Assembly: GCF_002213425.1 (NCBI RefSeq)
Contig: NZ_NJGV01000022.1
Location: forward strand, 1 to 64,000
Length of the DNA stretch: 64,000 bases
Reading direction: 5' to 3'
Source: Herbaspirillum aquaticum
Lineage (GTDB): Bacteria > Pseudomonadota > Gammaproteobacteria > Burkholderiales > Burkholderiaceae_D
Shown: positions 1 through 8,803 of the stretch, piece by piece
Position numbering within the stretch: position 1 is the first letter of the stretch
Layout: each line of letters opens with the position of its first letter
Program-made: the position numbers and the translations under genes
The notes under the pieces: model-generated
Seen by the model: the letters and a program-made list of their open reading frames with translations, nothing else
The model's database searches: none
What the model was told of the DNA's origin: nothing

Positions 1-152
1 GCAGGATCAGGGCAGCGCTGTTCTGCTGCAAGTGAAGTCATGGATGCAGCTTAAATTCTGGCAAACGCTGTCTTGACGGATGGGTCCACTTTACAAAGAC
101 AACAGAGCGCTCTAATAACGCCAAAGCGAAAAATGCAAAAGGAAACTCTGGC

Positions 153-1280
153 ATGTCATTAGAACTCTTCTGGTTCCTCCCCACATCAGGCGACACTCGT
201 TACCTGGGCAAATCCGACTTCGGCCGTGCGCCCACGCTGGATTACATGCGTCAGATAGCGGTGACCAGCGAAACGTTAGGTTACGACGGATTGCTGATCC
301 CGACGGGCGCTTCCTGCCTGGACCCTTGGGTAGTAGCCGCAAGCCTGGTCACGGTCACACAGCGCATCAAGCTGCTGGTAGCCCTGAGAACGTCCCTGGG
401 CGCCCCCGGCCCCTCGGCAAGACAAGCCGCAACACTGGACCAGGCCCTGAACGGCCGCCTCCTGCTCAATGTCGTGCCAGGAGGAGATGCCACGGAACTG
501 GAAGCCGACGGCGTCTTCCTGAAACACGACGAACGCTACGAAGCCGCCGACGAATACCTCACCATCTGGCGCAAACTGCTGCAAGGTGAAACCGTCAACT
601 ACGAAGGCAAGCACTTCCGCATCCGCAACGGCCAGCTGTTCCATCCGGCCATACAACAGCCCTACCCCCCGCTGTATTTCGGCGGCTCCTCCCCTGCTGC
701 CCACGACCTCGCCGCCAAGCACGTTGACGCCTACCTCACCTGGGGCGAACCACCCGCTGCCGTCAAACAGAAGATCGAAGACGTCCGCGAACGCGCCGCC
801 AAGCAAGGCCGCACCGTCAGGTTCGGCGTACGCCTGCATGCCATCGTGCGCGAAACCACGGCCGAAGCCTGGGCCGACGCCGAACGCCTCATCAGCAAAC
901 TCACCGACGAAGACATCGCCCGCGCCCAGCAGAACTACGCCAAGATGGATTCAGTGGGACAACAAAGAATGGCCGCCCTGCACGGCGGCCGCCGCGACAA
1001 ACTGGAAATCGCCCCCAACCTGTGGGCCGGTGTGGGCCTGGTACGCGGCGGTGCCGGCACCTCGCTGGTGGGCGACGCAGCCACCGTGGCCGAACGCCTG
1101 CAGGAATATGCGGACCTGGGCGTAGATACCTTCGTCCTCTCCGGCTACCCGCACCTGGAAGAAGCGATACGCTTCGCCGAACTGGTCTTCCCCCTGCTGG
1201 GCAAGAACACCGTCACCTTGCGTGACCGCGCACAGACCGGCGGCGCTTTCGATATCCGCGCCGCCGCGTCGGCCTCCTGA
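153..1280 (+). CDS. ssuD: FMNH2-dependent alkanesulfonate monooxygenase (SsuD type)
   Basis: This 375-residue luciferase-like (LLM class) monooxygenase is close to the usual SsuD length. Family members use FMNH2 and O2 to cleave alkanesulfonates to aldehyde and sulfite, for sulfur scavenging in the cytoplasm. The active-site cysteine region is visible (PTGASC, Cys55), as are the basic pocket [10 protein letters not shown] and the mobile loop [13 protein letters not shown] with its arginine. The ATG is preceded by AAGGAAA. No ssuE reductase or ssuABC transporter lies in the window, so its reductase must come from elsewhere or from upstream. It is convergent with the minus-strand operon that starts at the lipoyl-protein gene, with only 13 bases between the two stops. 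Substrate specificity within alkanesulfonates is inferred. Confidence 0.88.
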   Translation: MSLELFWFLPTSGDTRYLGKSDFGRAPTLDYMRQIAVTSETLGYDGLLIPTGASCLDPWVVAASLVTVTQRIKLLVALRTSLGAPGPSARQAATLDQALNGRLLLNVVPGGDATELEADGVFLKHDERYEAADEYLTIWRKLLQGETVNYEGKHFRIRNGQLFHPAIQQPYPPLYFGGSSPAAHDLAAKHVDAYLTWGEPPAAVKQKIEDVRERAAKQGRTVRFGVRLHAIVRETTAEAWADAERLISKLTDEDIARAQQNYAKMDSVGQQRMAALHGGRRDKLEIAPNLWAGVGLVRGGAGTSLVGDAATVAERLQEYADLGVDTFVLSGYPHLEEAIRFAELVFPLLGKNTVTLRDRAQTGGAFDIRAAASAS

Positions 1281-1293
1281 ACGCAGCAGCGCG

Positions 1294-1671
1294 TCAGGAA
1301 ATCAGCTTGATGTAACCCGCCGCATCAAGGAAGCCTTCAACCGAAAATGGCGCAGCCGGCTTGAGCTTGAAGATCCATTGCTCATACGGCGCACCATTGA
1401 TGGCATCAGGCGTCTCCACCAGCAACTCGTTGATGGCGATCACCTCGCCATCAACCGGGGCATGCAAGTCCGACGCCGTCTTGTTGGACTCGACGATGCC
1501 CGACTCGGCCCCCTTCGCCAACACCTTGCCCACCGCCGGCATATCGACATACACCAGCGGCCCCAACTGCTCCTGGCCGAAATCGGTAATGCCGATGGTC
1601 AACGTGCCATCGTCTTCAAGCTTGACCCATTCATGGGTCTCGGCATAGACCAGATGATCCGGAATGTGCAT
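1294..1671 (-). CDS. GcvH-family lipoyl-carrier protein outside a glycine-cleavage operon
   Basis: The protein is 125 residues, the size of glycine cleavage H protein. It carries the lipoylation loop GIVESNKTASDLHAPVDGEV with the modifiable Lys64, and the usual N-terminal HEWVK stretch. ATG at 1671 is preferred over the GTG at 1674 because GAGGAG sits six bases upstream of the ATG. It is the last gene of the operon, 23 bases after the AhpD-like gene, and no gcvT or gcvP is in the window. A role in glycine cleavage is therefore not supported by context. Inference: the lipoyl arm serves as a dithiol or acyl carrier for neighbouring enzymes, most plausibly reducing the AhpD-like protein. Family assignment is strong; function is open. 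Confidence 0.85.
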   Translation of the reverse strand: MHIPDHLVYAETHEWVKLEDDGTLTIGITDFGQEQLGPLVYVDMPAVGKVLAKGAESGIVESNKTASDLHAPVDGEVIAINELLVETPDAINGAPYEQWIFKLKPAAPFSVEGFLDAAGYIKLIS

Positions 1672-1694
1672 CACTGTCTCCTCATGGAAATGAT

Positions 1695-2300
1695 TTACTT
1701 GGCTTCAGCCTGGCTGCCATCGGCAAACACCGGCTCGCCCAGGTTGAGCATCAAACGATTGGCCCAGGCAAAGATGGCCACCGAGTGAATCAGGTCCAGC
1801 ACTTCCAGTTCATTCAAGCCCACCTCATACAAGGCCTTGATCTGGTCCGCCCCGATCTCGCCCGGCGCCTCGGTCAGCTCCGCCGAGAACTTGGCAATGG
1901 CCTGCTCGCGCGCATCCACACCGGCACCATAGGGCGTATCGAACACCTGGCGCACCGTATCGTTGCGCTTGGCCAGCTGCTCGAAACGCTGCGCATGAAC
2001 GGAAGCGCAATACACGCAGCCATTGATGCGCGACACCACCAGCGAACCCAGCTCGCGCTCGGCACGCGAGAGGCCACCCGGCGCATACATGATGGCGTTG
2101 AAGGCCGCCGAGCGCTGGCGCAGGATGTCAGGCTGGTGCGCCAGGAACAGGTAGTAGTCCGAGGTCTTGGCCTTGGGATGGCTTTCTTCCAGCACCTTGA
2201 CCTGGTCTTCGCTGGCCGCGTCGAGCTCGATCACGTCCAGCCAGGCATCCCATTCCAGGGTCTCATTGGTAAAACCGTTGGCCTTGATGATCTCGCTCAT
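1695..2300 (-). CDS. AhpD-like CMD-fold alkylhydroperoxidase domain protein
   Basis: This 201-residue protein has a carboxymuconolactone decarboxylase fold with a full AhpD-type redox site: Glu83, Cys95, Cys98 and His102 in ERELGSLVVSRINGC followed by VYCASVH. The Glu-x11-Cys and Cys-x2-Cys-x3-His spacings equal those of mycobacterial AhpD; Tyr97 replaces the histidine between the cysteines. AhpD proteins have weak peroxidase activity and pass electrons from lipoylated proteins. From memory it resembles the group annotated as alkylhydroperoxidase domain protein, Avi_7169 family. It overlaps the next upstream gene by four bases (ATGA), so the pair is translationally coupled, and it directly precedes the lipoyl-carrier gene. 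The substrate is unknown. Confidence 0.82.
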   Translation of the reverse strand: MSEIIKANGFTNETLEWDAWLDVIELDAASEDQVKVLEESHPKAKTSDYYLFLAHQPDILRQRSAAFNAIMYAPGGLSRAERELGSLVVSRINGCVYCASVHAQRFEQLAKRNDTVRQVFDTPYGAGVDAREQAIAKFSAELTEAPGEIGADQIKALYEVGLNELEVLDLIHSVAIFAWANRLMLNLGEPVFADGSQAEAK

Positions 2301-2833
2301 GCCGACTCTCCTTGTTGGGCCGCCGCAGCACGCATGGCCTTCAGGCCCGCGACCACGCGTAATTGATAGGACACGAAAGCAATCAGCTGCGACAGTGCCA
2401 CCACCGCCGGCGTGCTGATGCCTGCCGCCGGCAGCTTTTCAATGGCGGCTTTGTCACCTTCCACCGGACGCTGCGTCAGCGCACGCGTGAAGACCAGCAT
2501 GGCGCGCAGACGGCCCGCCGGTAATTGCTCAGGCTCACCGCTGTCAGCCGCAGCCAGTTGCGCAGCATCGGCCGGCACCGCTTCTGCACGGGCACGGTAA
2601 TGCGCGGCCAGGTCGGATGCGCCAGCCAGGCGGCAGGCGTAGAGCGCCACCAGCAGGCGTTCGTCCAGGCCGATGCCTTCCAGGGCGGGGTCGAACAGGG
2701 TGTCATAGCTGCCCTGCGAAGCCACAGCCACCTTGTCGCGCTGATGGCGCAGGCCGTGCAGGGGGCTGCCAGCGGCCAGGCCGGCCAGCTGGTCGATGAC
2801 ATCCTTGCTGATGTCGTAGACGGGGGTACTCAT
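2297..2833 (-). CDS. CMD-domain protein, second non-CxxC paralog
   Basis: The product is 178 residues starting at MSTPVYDISK. An upstream ATG at 3097 in the same frame was rejected because it lies inside the thioesterase gene and adds Arg/Ala-rich noise. It resembles the CMD-domain group annotated as Avi_7170 family, which is typically encoded beside the AhpD-like protein. Only one cysteine is near the corresponding site (YACRLAGAS), so it lacks the redox CxxC pair. It may be a structural partner or a non-redox enzyme. It overlaps both neighbours by four bases, in the order thioesterase, this gene, AhpD-like gene. Function unknown; pairing with the AhpD-like protein in a hetero-oligomer is inference. 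Confidence 0.78.
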   Translation of the reverse strand: MSTPVYDISKDVIDQLAGLAAGSPLHGLRHQRDKVAVASQGSYDTLFDPALEGIGLDERLLVALYACRLAGASDLAAHYRARAEAVPADAAQLAAADSGEPEQLPAGRLRAMLVFTRALTQRPVEGDKAAIEKLPAAGISTPAVVALSQLIAFVSYQLRVVAGLKAMRAAAAQQGESA

Positions 2834-4161
2834 GCGTTTTCCTTTGTGGATGAATGCCTGGCCAGCGCGTCGCGCAGGAAGTGCTGCGCCTGCTGCCAGG
2901 CGTCGAGATCGGCGCGGGCATTGGCGGCGGGTTCGCCGCCACCGGTACTGATGCGCCCCGAGACCGGATGCGCATACGTGGTCTGCGTGGTCGGGACGAA
3001 GGGGAACAGGATCGAATGGCCGGCATGCGCATAGTTGCGCCACACCACCGGCCACGGGTGGGACACCGCAGTTAGTTTGTCCTTGACCATCGCGCAATAC
3101 AGGCTGGAGGGCCAGGAGCCATCATCGGTGGCCGACAGCAGCAGCACCGGTGCGGCGATCTTCTCCACCGGGATGCGGGCACGCGCCACCGCTTCCTCGT
3201 CCTGCAGCGCGGTCAGCATGGCCAGCTCGTGGCGATGCGGTGCCGGGCCTTCGTCAAACGGCGTCCAGCTGGCGGTGCGGTTGTCCTGCCATTGATGCGG
3301 CAAGGGCTGGCCGCGCAGCAGCCAGGTCGGGCCTTCGCGGCCGACTGCCGGATCGGCCGCGTTCTGGCCGCTGTGCACCAGCGCACTGGGCACATAGGCC
3401 AGCACCGCCGAGACCTTCTGCGGAAAGGTCGCCCCCAGCAGCAACACCAGTTCGCCACCGCGCGACTGGCCGCTGATGGCGACGAAATCGTGCAGCGGTT
3501 GCACTTCGGCGCGCAGCCAGTCCAGTCCGCGTTCGAAATACTCCAGCGGCGTATTGGAAATGTAATCCGACAGGCCCGGCGCCTTGAAATACGCCAGCGC
3601 AAACGCGGCCACCCCCCGCGAGGCAAACAGGGCCGCACGCGGTTCGTTGATGCCGCCACCGGACCCGTTGAGGATCATCACCGCCGGATGCGGTCCGGGC
3701 GTAGCCGGCAGGAACAAGGTGCCGACCAGCCCCTCTTCGCGCACCTCGCGCCGGGTCACCCCGGCAGCGGCCAGCCGCTGTACCAGCTCGGTACTGGCCG
3801 GCGCGCACGGCGCCAGGCCCGGCTGATCCAGTGAGGAAACGGTCAGCGTGGTCACCAGCGGTGCCATGACATCGGCGTGGAAGTTGTCGCGACGGCCGGC
3901 TTGCACCGGCTTCTGCGACCACAGCAAACCCATGGGATCGATGCCGTAGTAATCGCCATCGATGGCCGGGTTCATGCTCACATCGACGTGGCCGTAGGCA
4001 TCGGCGATGTAGCACGCCGTGCTGCGCCACTGCGCGCCGTTGCGCACGGTGGCCGAAGAAATGCGCACCGGCTCGCCCGGATGCGCACCCCGCACGATGA
4101 TGCGGCGGGGTACGTCGATCAGGTCGTCGGCCGGGCTGACCTCGATGGAGAAGTTGGGCAT
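2830..4161 (-). CDS. Acyl-CoA thioesterase / BAAT-like alpha/beta hydrolase
   Basis: This 443-residue protein has the two-domain layout of the acyl-CoA thioesterase (ACOT) and bile-acid-CoA:amino acid N-acyltransferase (BAAT) family: an N-terminal beta domain (about residues 5-140) and a C-terminal alpha/beta hydrolase. The nucleophile is Ser233 in ISGQSRGGE. Candidate acid Asp346 or Asp347 (SATDDGSW) and base His382 (AHAGHS) complete a triad. BAAT uses Cys where ACOT uses Ser, so hydrolysis is predicted rather than conjugation. The start MPNFSIEVSP lies four bases after the binding-protein stop. Context suggests it processes an imported or CoA-activated conjugate; the actual substrate is unknown. 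Confidence 0.82.
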   Translation of the reverse strand: MPNFSIEVSPADDLIDVPRRIIVRGAHPGEPVRISSATVRNGAQWRSTACYIADAYGHVDVSMNPAIDGDYYGIDPMGLLWSQKPVQAGRRDNFHADVMAPLVTTLTVSSLDQPGLAPCAPASTELVQRLAAAGVTRREVREEGLVGTLFLPATPGPHPAVMILNGSGGGINEPRAALFASRGVAAFALAYFKAPGLSDYISNTPLEYFERGLDWLRAEVQPLHDFVAISGQSRGGELVLLLGATFPQKVSAVLAYVPSALVHSGQNAADPAVGREGPTWLLRGQPLPHQWQDNRTASWTPFDEGPAPHRHELAMLTALQDEEAVARARIPVEKIAAPVLLLSATDDGSWPSSLYCAMVKDKLTAVSHPWPVVWRNYAHAGHSILFPFVPTTQTTYAHPVSGRISTGGGEPAANARADLDAWQQAQHFLRDALARHSSTKENA

Positions 4162-4165
4162 GGCC

Positions 4166-5752
4166 TTACTTCTTGTCCTGGGTCACCATCATGGCGGTGG
4201 TGCGGTCGCTGCTGATGGGAGTGACCTTCAGGCCCTTCTTGGCCGCCCAGATGTTCTGGTAGTGGTACAGCGGGATCACGCCAACCTCATCCGAGACGGT
4301 CTTGGCCGCGCCGCGCAGGATGGCTTCGCGCTTGGCAGCATCGAACTCGGCGGTCGAATCGGCCAGGGCCTTGTCCACTGCCGGGCTGCTGTAGTGGTTC
4401 CAGTTGGAGGCGCCGATGCCCTTCTTGGGATCGACCGTGCCCAGCACGTTGACCAGCGCGTAGCTGGCTTCACCGGTACCGTTACCCCAAGCCAGCACCG
4501 AGACGGCGAACTCGTTCTTGTTGGCACGCGAGGAATAGGAAGCCCATGGCAGCACTTCGACCTGGGTCTTGATGCCGATGCGGGTCCAGAACTGCGCCAC
4601 GGCCTGCATGGTTTCCGGTGCTTGCGGATAGCGGTCGTTGGGCACGTGGATGGTCAGCTTGAAACCTTCGGGGAATCCGGCGTCGGCCAGCAGCTTCTTG
4701 GCTTGGGCGGCGTCGAAGGGAATGTTCTTGATCTCCGGGTTGTAGCCAAAGGTATCGGCCGGCATCCACTGGTTGGCCTCGGTGGCCGCACCCTGCAGGA
4801 TGCGGTCGATCAGGGCCTTGCGGTTGATGGCCAGCGACATGGCACGGCGCACGCGCACGTCCAGCAGCGGATTTTTCTCCAGCTGCTTGCCGTTGTTGTC
4901 GGTGATGAAGGGGCTGGGGCCTTCATGGAAGCTCGGCTGGATCAGCAGCACGCGCAGGCCGTTGTAGGGGTAGACCTTGACGTTGGGCGACTGCTTCAGC
5001 TTGGCCAGGTCAGACACCGACACCTTGTCGATCACGTCCACGTCGCCCGACAGCAGCGCGGCAGTACGGGCCGCGCCATTGTTGATGTAGCGGTAGTTGA
5101 CCTTTTCCCACAGGGCCTTGCCGTTCCAGTAGTCATCATTACGCTGCATCACCACGCGGTCGCCCGGGGTGTAGGAGACGAACTTGTAGGGACCGGTACC
5201 GACCACGGCCGCGCCGCTGTTGTAGTTCTCGGTGGTGGACTTCTCGCCCACGTGCTTGCCGACGATGTGCACCGAGGCCAGGTTCAGCGGCAGGTCCGGG
5301 TTGGGAATGTTGGTCTTGATGACCAGGGTCAGCGGATCCTTGGCAGTGACCGATTCCACCGTGCGCAGATAGCCGGCGAAGGTGGCCACGCTGCCCGGTA
5401 CGGCGCGGGCGCGCTGGTAGGAGAAGATCACGTCGTCAGCAGTGAAGGGCTTGCCGTCCTGCCACTTGACGTTGGGGCGCAGCTTGAACTCCCAGGTCTT
5501 GGGGTCGATGTTCTTCCAGCTCACGGCCAGGCCGGGGACCAGCTTGTTGTAATCGTTCTGGACCAGCAGGTCCCAGAAATGCAGGTCGACCGAGCGGTCG
5601 CCGGCGTGGTTGTTCAGCTGCGGATCCAGCGAGGAGAGCGGATCGGCAAAGGCGATGTTGAGGTTCTGCGCATGCGCGGCGTCGGCAGCGGCAGCCAGCG
5701 CGGCACCGGTCAGGGCGACGGCGAGCAGGCGGGTCAGGAGGGTTTTCTTCAT
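4166..5752 (-). CDS. Peptide/nickel-type ABC transporter substrate-binding protein
   Basis: This is a 528-residue periplasmic binding protein of the DppA/OppA class (SBP_bac_5). It has a clear signal peptide (MKKTLLTRLLAVAL, then A-rich, cleavage near AHA-QN at about residue 28). Typical blocks include DPLSSLDPQ, KPFTADDVIFSYQRA and GTGPYKF. It captures a peptide-like or opine-like ligand for the permease genes upstream. A 99-base gap separates it from the ATPase gene; this gap carries tandem GGTTCTTC units and may hold its own promoter or a processing site, as is common where the binding protein must be made in excess. AGAGGAA precedes the ATG. Ligand specificity cannot be read from the sequence. 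Confidence 0.92.
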   Translation of the reverse strand: MKKTLLTRLLAVALTGAALAAAADAAHAQNLNIAFADPLSSLDPQLNNHAGDRSVDLHFWDLLVQNDYNKLVPGLAVSWKNIDPKTWEFKLRPNVKWQDGKPFTADDVIFSYQRARAVPGSVATFAGYLRTVESVTAKDPLTLVIKTNIPNPDLPLNLASVHIVGKHVGEKSTTENYNSGAAVVGTGPYKFVSYTPGDRVVMQRNDDYWNGKALWEKVNYRYINNGAARTAALLSGDVDVIDKVSVSDLAKLKQSPNVKVYPYNGLRVLLIQPSFHEGPSPFITDNNGKQLEKNPLLDVRVRRAMSLAINRKALIDRILQGAATEANQWMPADTFGYNPEIKNIPFDAAQAKKLLADAGFPEGFKLTIHVPNDRYPQAPETMQAVAQFWTRIGIKTQVEVLPWASYSSRANKNEFAVSVLAWGNGTGEASYALVNVLGTVDPKKGIGASNWNHYSSPAVDKALADSTAEFDAAKREAILRGAAKTVSDEVGVIPLYHYQNIWAAKKGLKVTPISSDRTTAMMVTQDKK

Positions 5753-5851
5753 GGTCGGGTTCCTCTGTGGTCAGGGTGGAAGCACTGCGGGGTTGCCAAG
5801 TTCTTGACTGCTCGGTTCTTCGGTTCTTCGTTTCTATCGTTTCACATCATC

Positions 5852-6859
5852 TCAGCGGCCATCATTGAGATGGCAGGCACTCATGTGCCCCGGTGCGATC
5901 TCGCGCAACAGCGGCTGCTCTTCGCGGCAGCGCTGCGTGGCATGCGGGCAGCGCGGGTTGAAGTGGCAGCCGGTCGGCGGGTTCAGCGGACTGGGGATCT
6001 CGCCCTTGATGGCGGTGAATTCCTTCTTGCGCGCGCCCATGCGGGGCACCTCGGCCAGCAGCGCCTGCGTATAGGGGTGGTTGGGCTGGCCGAACAGTTC
6101 GCCCACCGGCGCACTCTCCACCACGCGGCCCAGGTACATGATCACCACGCGGTCCGATACGTGCTCCACCACGCCCAGGTCATGGCTGATGAAAAGATAG
6201 GTCAGGCCCAGTTGCTCGCGCAGATCCATGAAGAGATTGAGGATCTGCGCCTGGATCGACACATCCAGCGCCGCCACGGCCTCGTCGCACACCAGCATCT
6301 GCGGCTGCACCGCGAGTGCGCGCGCGATGCCGATGCGTTGGCGCTGGCCGCCGGAGAACTGGTGCGGATAACGGTCGCGCAGGGCCGGATCGAGACCGGC
6401 GCGCAGCAACTGCTGGCAGACATAGGCGTCGAGGTCGCCCTCGACCTTTCCATTCACTTGTGCCGCTTCGCCCACGATCTGGTCGATGCGCAAACGCGGA
6501 TTCAGGCTGGCATAGGGATTCTGGAAAATCATTTGCACCTGCAGCCGGGCCTCGGCCTCTTCCTTGCTGCTGAGGCTGGCGCGGTCGCGGCCGTTGACCA
6601 GCACCTGGCCATCGGAAGGATCGAGCAGGCCGCAGGCCACCCGGCCCAGCGTGGACTTGCCGCAACCCGATTCGCCGACCAGCCCCACCACTTCACCCGG
6701 CAAGACCTTCAGGTCCACCTGGTCCAGCGCGTGGGTGACGGCCGGCGGGCGGCTCCAGCCGCGTGCCTGCAACTGGCGATCCAGCCAGCCCTGGCGGCGC
6801 TCGCCGAAACGGCGGCTGACGGCGCGGGTTTCGATCAGGGGAATGACGGCCTTATCCAT
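5852..6859 (-). CDS. Peptide-type ABC transporter ATP-binding protein (DppF/OppF class)
   Basis: The 335-residue ATPase shows Walker A (GLVGESGCGKST), signature (FSGGQRQRIGIARALA), Walker B (MLVCDEAVAALD) and a C-terminal oligopeptide-transporter region with a conserved cysteine set (CHFNPRCPHATQRC) that may bind Fe-S in this class. Walker B reads DEAVAALD rather than the usual DEPVSALD; the catalytic Glu is kept. It pairs with the DppD-type ATPase just upstream, which it overlaps by eight bases, to energise import through the two permeases. It lies in the cytoplasm at the membrane. Confidence 0.93.
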   Translation of the reverse strand: MDKAVIPLIETRAVSRRFGERRQGWLDRQLQARGWSRPPAVTHALDQVDLKVLPGEVVGLVGESGCGKSTLGRVACGLLDPSDGQVLVNGRDRASLSSKEEAEARLQVQMIFQNPYASLNPRLRIDQIVGEAAQVNGKVEGDLDAYVCQQLLRAGLDPALRDRYPHQFSGGQRQRIGIARALAVQPQMLVCDEAVAALDVSIQAQILNLFMDLREQLGLTYLFISHDLGVVEHVSDRVVIMYLGRVVESAPVGELFGQPNHPYTQALLAEVPRMGARKKEFTAIKGEIPSPLNPPTGCHFNPRCPHATQRCREEQPLLREIAPGHMSACHLNDGR

Positions 6860-7844
6860 GGTGCTCGTTGCTCTGTATGCTTGGGGTCGGGTGATAGCAG
6901 CGCACCCGGTGCGCTGGCCGTGGCTCGCTGATCGCGGGTGCCACCAGGCACTGCTGGGACAGGCGCTCGCAGCGGGCAGCGAAGGCGCAGGTCGGCGGCA
7001 GGTGCAGCAGGTTGGGCGTCATCCCGGGAATCTGGCGCAGCCGCGCACCGCGCCGGTTGTTGCTGGGCAGGCTGCCGATGAGGCCTTGCGTGTAGGGGTG
7101 CAGCGGCGCATCGAGCACCGCATCCACACTGCCCTGCTCGACGATGCGCCCGGCATACATCACCGCCACTTCATCGGCCAGGCCAGCCACCACCGACAGG
7201 TCGTGCGTGATCCAGATCAGCGCCGTGCCATGCTGGCGCGCCAGCTTCTGCACTTCCGACAGGATCTGCGCCTGGATGGTCACATCCAGGGCCGTGGTCG
7301 GCTCATCGGCAATGATGAGGTCGGGCTTGTGCAGCATCGCGATGGCAATGGCCACGCGCTGGCGCATGCCGCCCGAGAGTTGATGCGGATAGGCCTGCAG
7401 CCGTTCTTCCGGACTGGCGATGCCCATCATGCCCAGGGTATCGCGCGCCAGTTCGCGCGCCTGCTGGCGGCTGAGCTTGCTGTGCGCCAGCACGGCATCG
7501 ACCATCTGCGCTTCCACCTTCAGGACCGGATTCAAGGTCATCATCGGATCCTGGAAGATCATGGCGATGCGGTTGCCCTGCAGTTCGCGCAGCGAAGTCT
7601 TGTCCATGCTCACCAGGTCGCGGCCCTGGAACAGGATTTCGCCGCCAACGATGCGGCCGGGCGCATCGACCATGCCGAGGATGGAAAAACCGGTCACGCT
7701 CTTGCCCGAACCGGATTCACCCACGAGACCCAGGATGCGGCCACGACCGACCGACAGCGAAACATCATCGACCGCCGGCAGCACGCCGTCGGGCGTGAAG
7801 AAATGCGTGCGCAGGTTGCGCACCTCAAGAGTGGGCGCGCTCAT
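6852..7844 (-). CDS. Peptide-type ABC transporter ATP-binding protein (DppD/OppD class)
   Basis: The product is 330 residues from MSAPTLEVRNLRTHFF. The same open frame runs upstream to 8510, but that extension is antisense-type noise over the permease gene and was excluded. It shows Walker A (GLVGESGSGKS), signature (LSGGMRQRVAIAIAM), Walker B (LIIADEPTTALD) and the C-terminal HPYTQGL oligopeptide-transporter extension with cysteines. It overlaps the upstream permease by four bases (ATGA) and the DppF-type gene by eight, so stoichiometric translation is likely. Together these genes supply the two ATPases of one importer. Confidence 0.93.
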   Translation of the reverse strand: MSAPTLEVRNLRTHFFTPDGVLPAVDDVSLSVGRGRILGLVGESGSGKSVTGFSILGMVDAPGRIVGGEILFQGRDLVSMDKTSLRELQGNRIAMIFQDPMMTLNPVLKVEAQMVDAVLAHSKLSRQQARELARDTLGMMGIASPEERLQAYPHQLSGGMRQRVAIAIAMLHKPDLIIADEPTTALDVTIQAQILSEVQKLARQHGTALIWITHDLSVVAGLADEVAVMYAGRIVEQGSVDAVLDAPLHPYTQGLIGSLPSNNRRGARLRQIPGMTPNLLHLPPTCAFAARCERLSQQCLVAPAISEPRPAHRVRCYHPTPSIQSNEHHG

Positions 7845-8803
7845 TTCTGCCACCGTGGGTTGAGGATGTCGCGCAGGCGGTCGCCGACCAGGTTGATGGC
7901 CACGATCACGACCAACAGCGTGATGCCGGGATAGAAGCTGATCCAGTATTCGCCCGAGAGCATGTATTGGTAACCATTGGAGATGAGCAGGCCCAGCGAG
8001 GGTTCGGTGATCGGCACGCCCAGGCCGAGGAAGGACAGGGTCGCTTCCAGCGTGATGGCGCGTGCCACCTGCAGGGTGCCGATGACGATCAGCGGCGGCA
8101 GGCAGTTGGGCAGGATGTGGCGCACCATGATGCGCCAGGACGACAGGTTCAGGCCCCTGGCGGCTTCCACGTATTCCTTGCGCCGTTCCACCAATGCCTG
8201 GCCGCGTGCGGTGCGCGCGTAATACGCCCACTCCAGCACCACCAGCGTGGCCATCACGTTGAAGATGCCCTTGCCCACGTAGGCCAGGATCAGCATCGCT
8301 ACCAGGATCGAGGGGAAGGACAGCACCAGGTCGGCAAAGCGCATGAGCACCGTATCGACCTTGCCGCCCGCATACGCAGCCAGCAAGCCGATGAGCGTGC
8401 CGATCACGCCTGCGATCAGGGCCGAGCCCACGCCGATGCCCACGCTGATGCGCAGGCCATAGAGGATCGCCGAGACCAGGTCGCGGCCCTGGCCATCGGT
8501 GCCGAGCCAATAGGTATAGGTGCCGGCGCCATTGATGGTGCCAGGATGCAAGCGTGCATCGAGCACATCGAGCTGCATCAGGTCATACGGGTTCTGCGGC
8601 GTGATCCAGGGGGCGGCAATGGCACCGACGATGAGCAGCAGCACGATCACCAGCCCCAGCATGGCCGAGCGCGAGGCCACGAAATGGCGCATCACGCGCC
8701 GCCATGGGGACTCGCGGCGCGGGGCCCGGAAGGCCGACAGCTCGGCCACGCGGGCGCGCACCTGTTCTTGCGTCATGGTCACTTCAGTTTGCGGCGCGCT
8801 CAT
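7841..8803 (-). CDS. Peptide-type ABC transporter permease (DppC/OppC class)
   Basis: This 320-residue inner-membrane permease has a long cytoplasmic N terminus (RAPRRESPWRRVMRHF) leading into the first membrane helix (LGLVIVLLLIVGAIAA). It carries the EAA coupling loop (EAARGLNLSSWRIMVRHI) that docks on the ATPases. It forms a heterodimer with the DppB-type permease encoded directly upstream and overlapping by four bases. An in-frame second ATG (MTQEQ) ten residues in is a possible alternative start, but the overlap with the preceding stop favours the first. Confidence 0.92.
   Translation of the reverse strand: MSAPQTEVTMTQEQVRARVAELSAFRAPRRESPWRRVMRHFVASRSAMLGLVIVLLLIVGAIAAPWITPQNPYDLMQLDVLDARLHPGTINGAGTYTYWLGTDGQGRDLVSAILYGLRISVGIGVGSALIAGVIGTLIGLLAAYAGGKVDTVLMRFADLVLSFPSILVAMLILAYVGKGIFNVMATLVVLEWAYYARTARGQALVERRKEYVEAARGLNLSSWRIMVRHILPNCLPPLIVIGTLQVARAITLEATLSFLGLGVPITEPSLGLLISNGYQYMLSGEYWISFYPGITLLVVIVAINLVGDRLRDILNPRWQK

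Noticed and set aside
2830-4161. Taurine-conjugating (BAAT) activity linked to the nearby sulfonate monooxygenase
   Set aside because: The nucleophile is serine, not the cysteine of conjugating enzymes, and ssuD is on the opposite strand outside the operon; the link is too speculative to claim.
4019-6931. 970-residue open frame on the plus strand
   Set aside because: It is antisense to the thioesterase, binding protein and ATPase genes, is rich in His, Gln, Gly and Arg, and lacks any recognisable domain; this is a typical GC-rich shadow frame.
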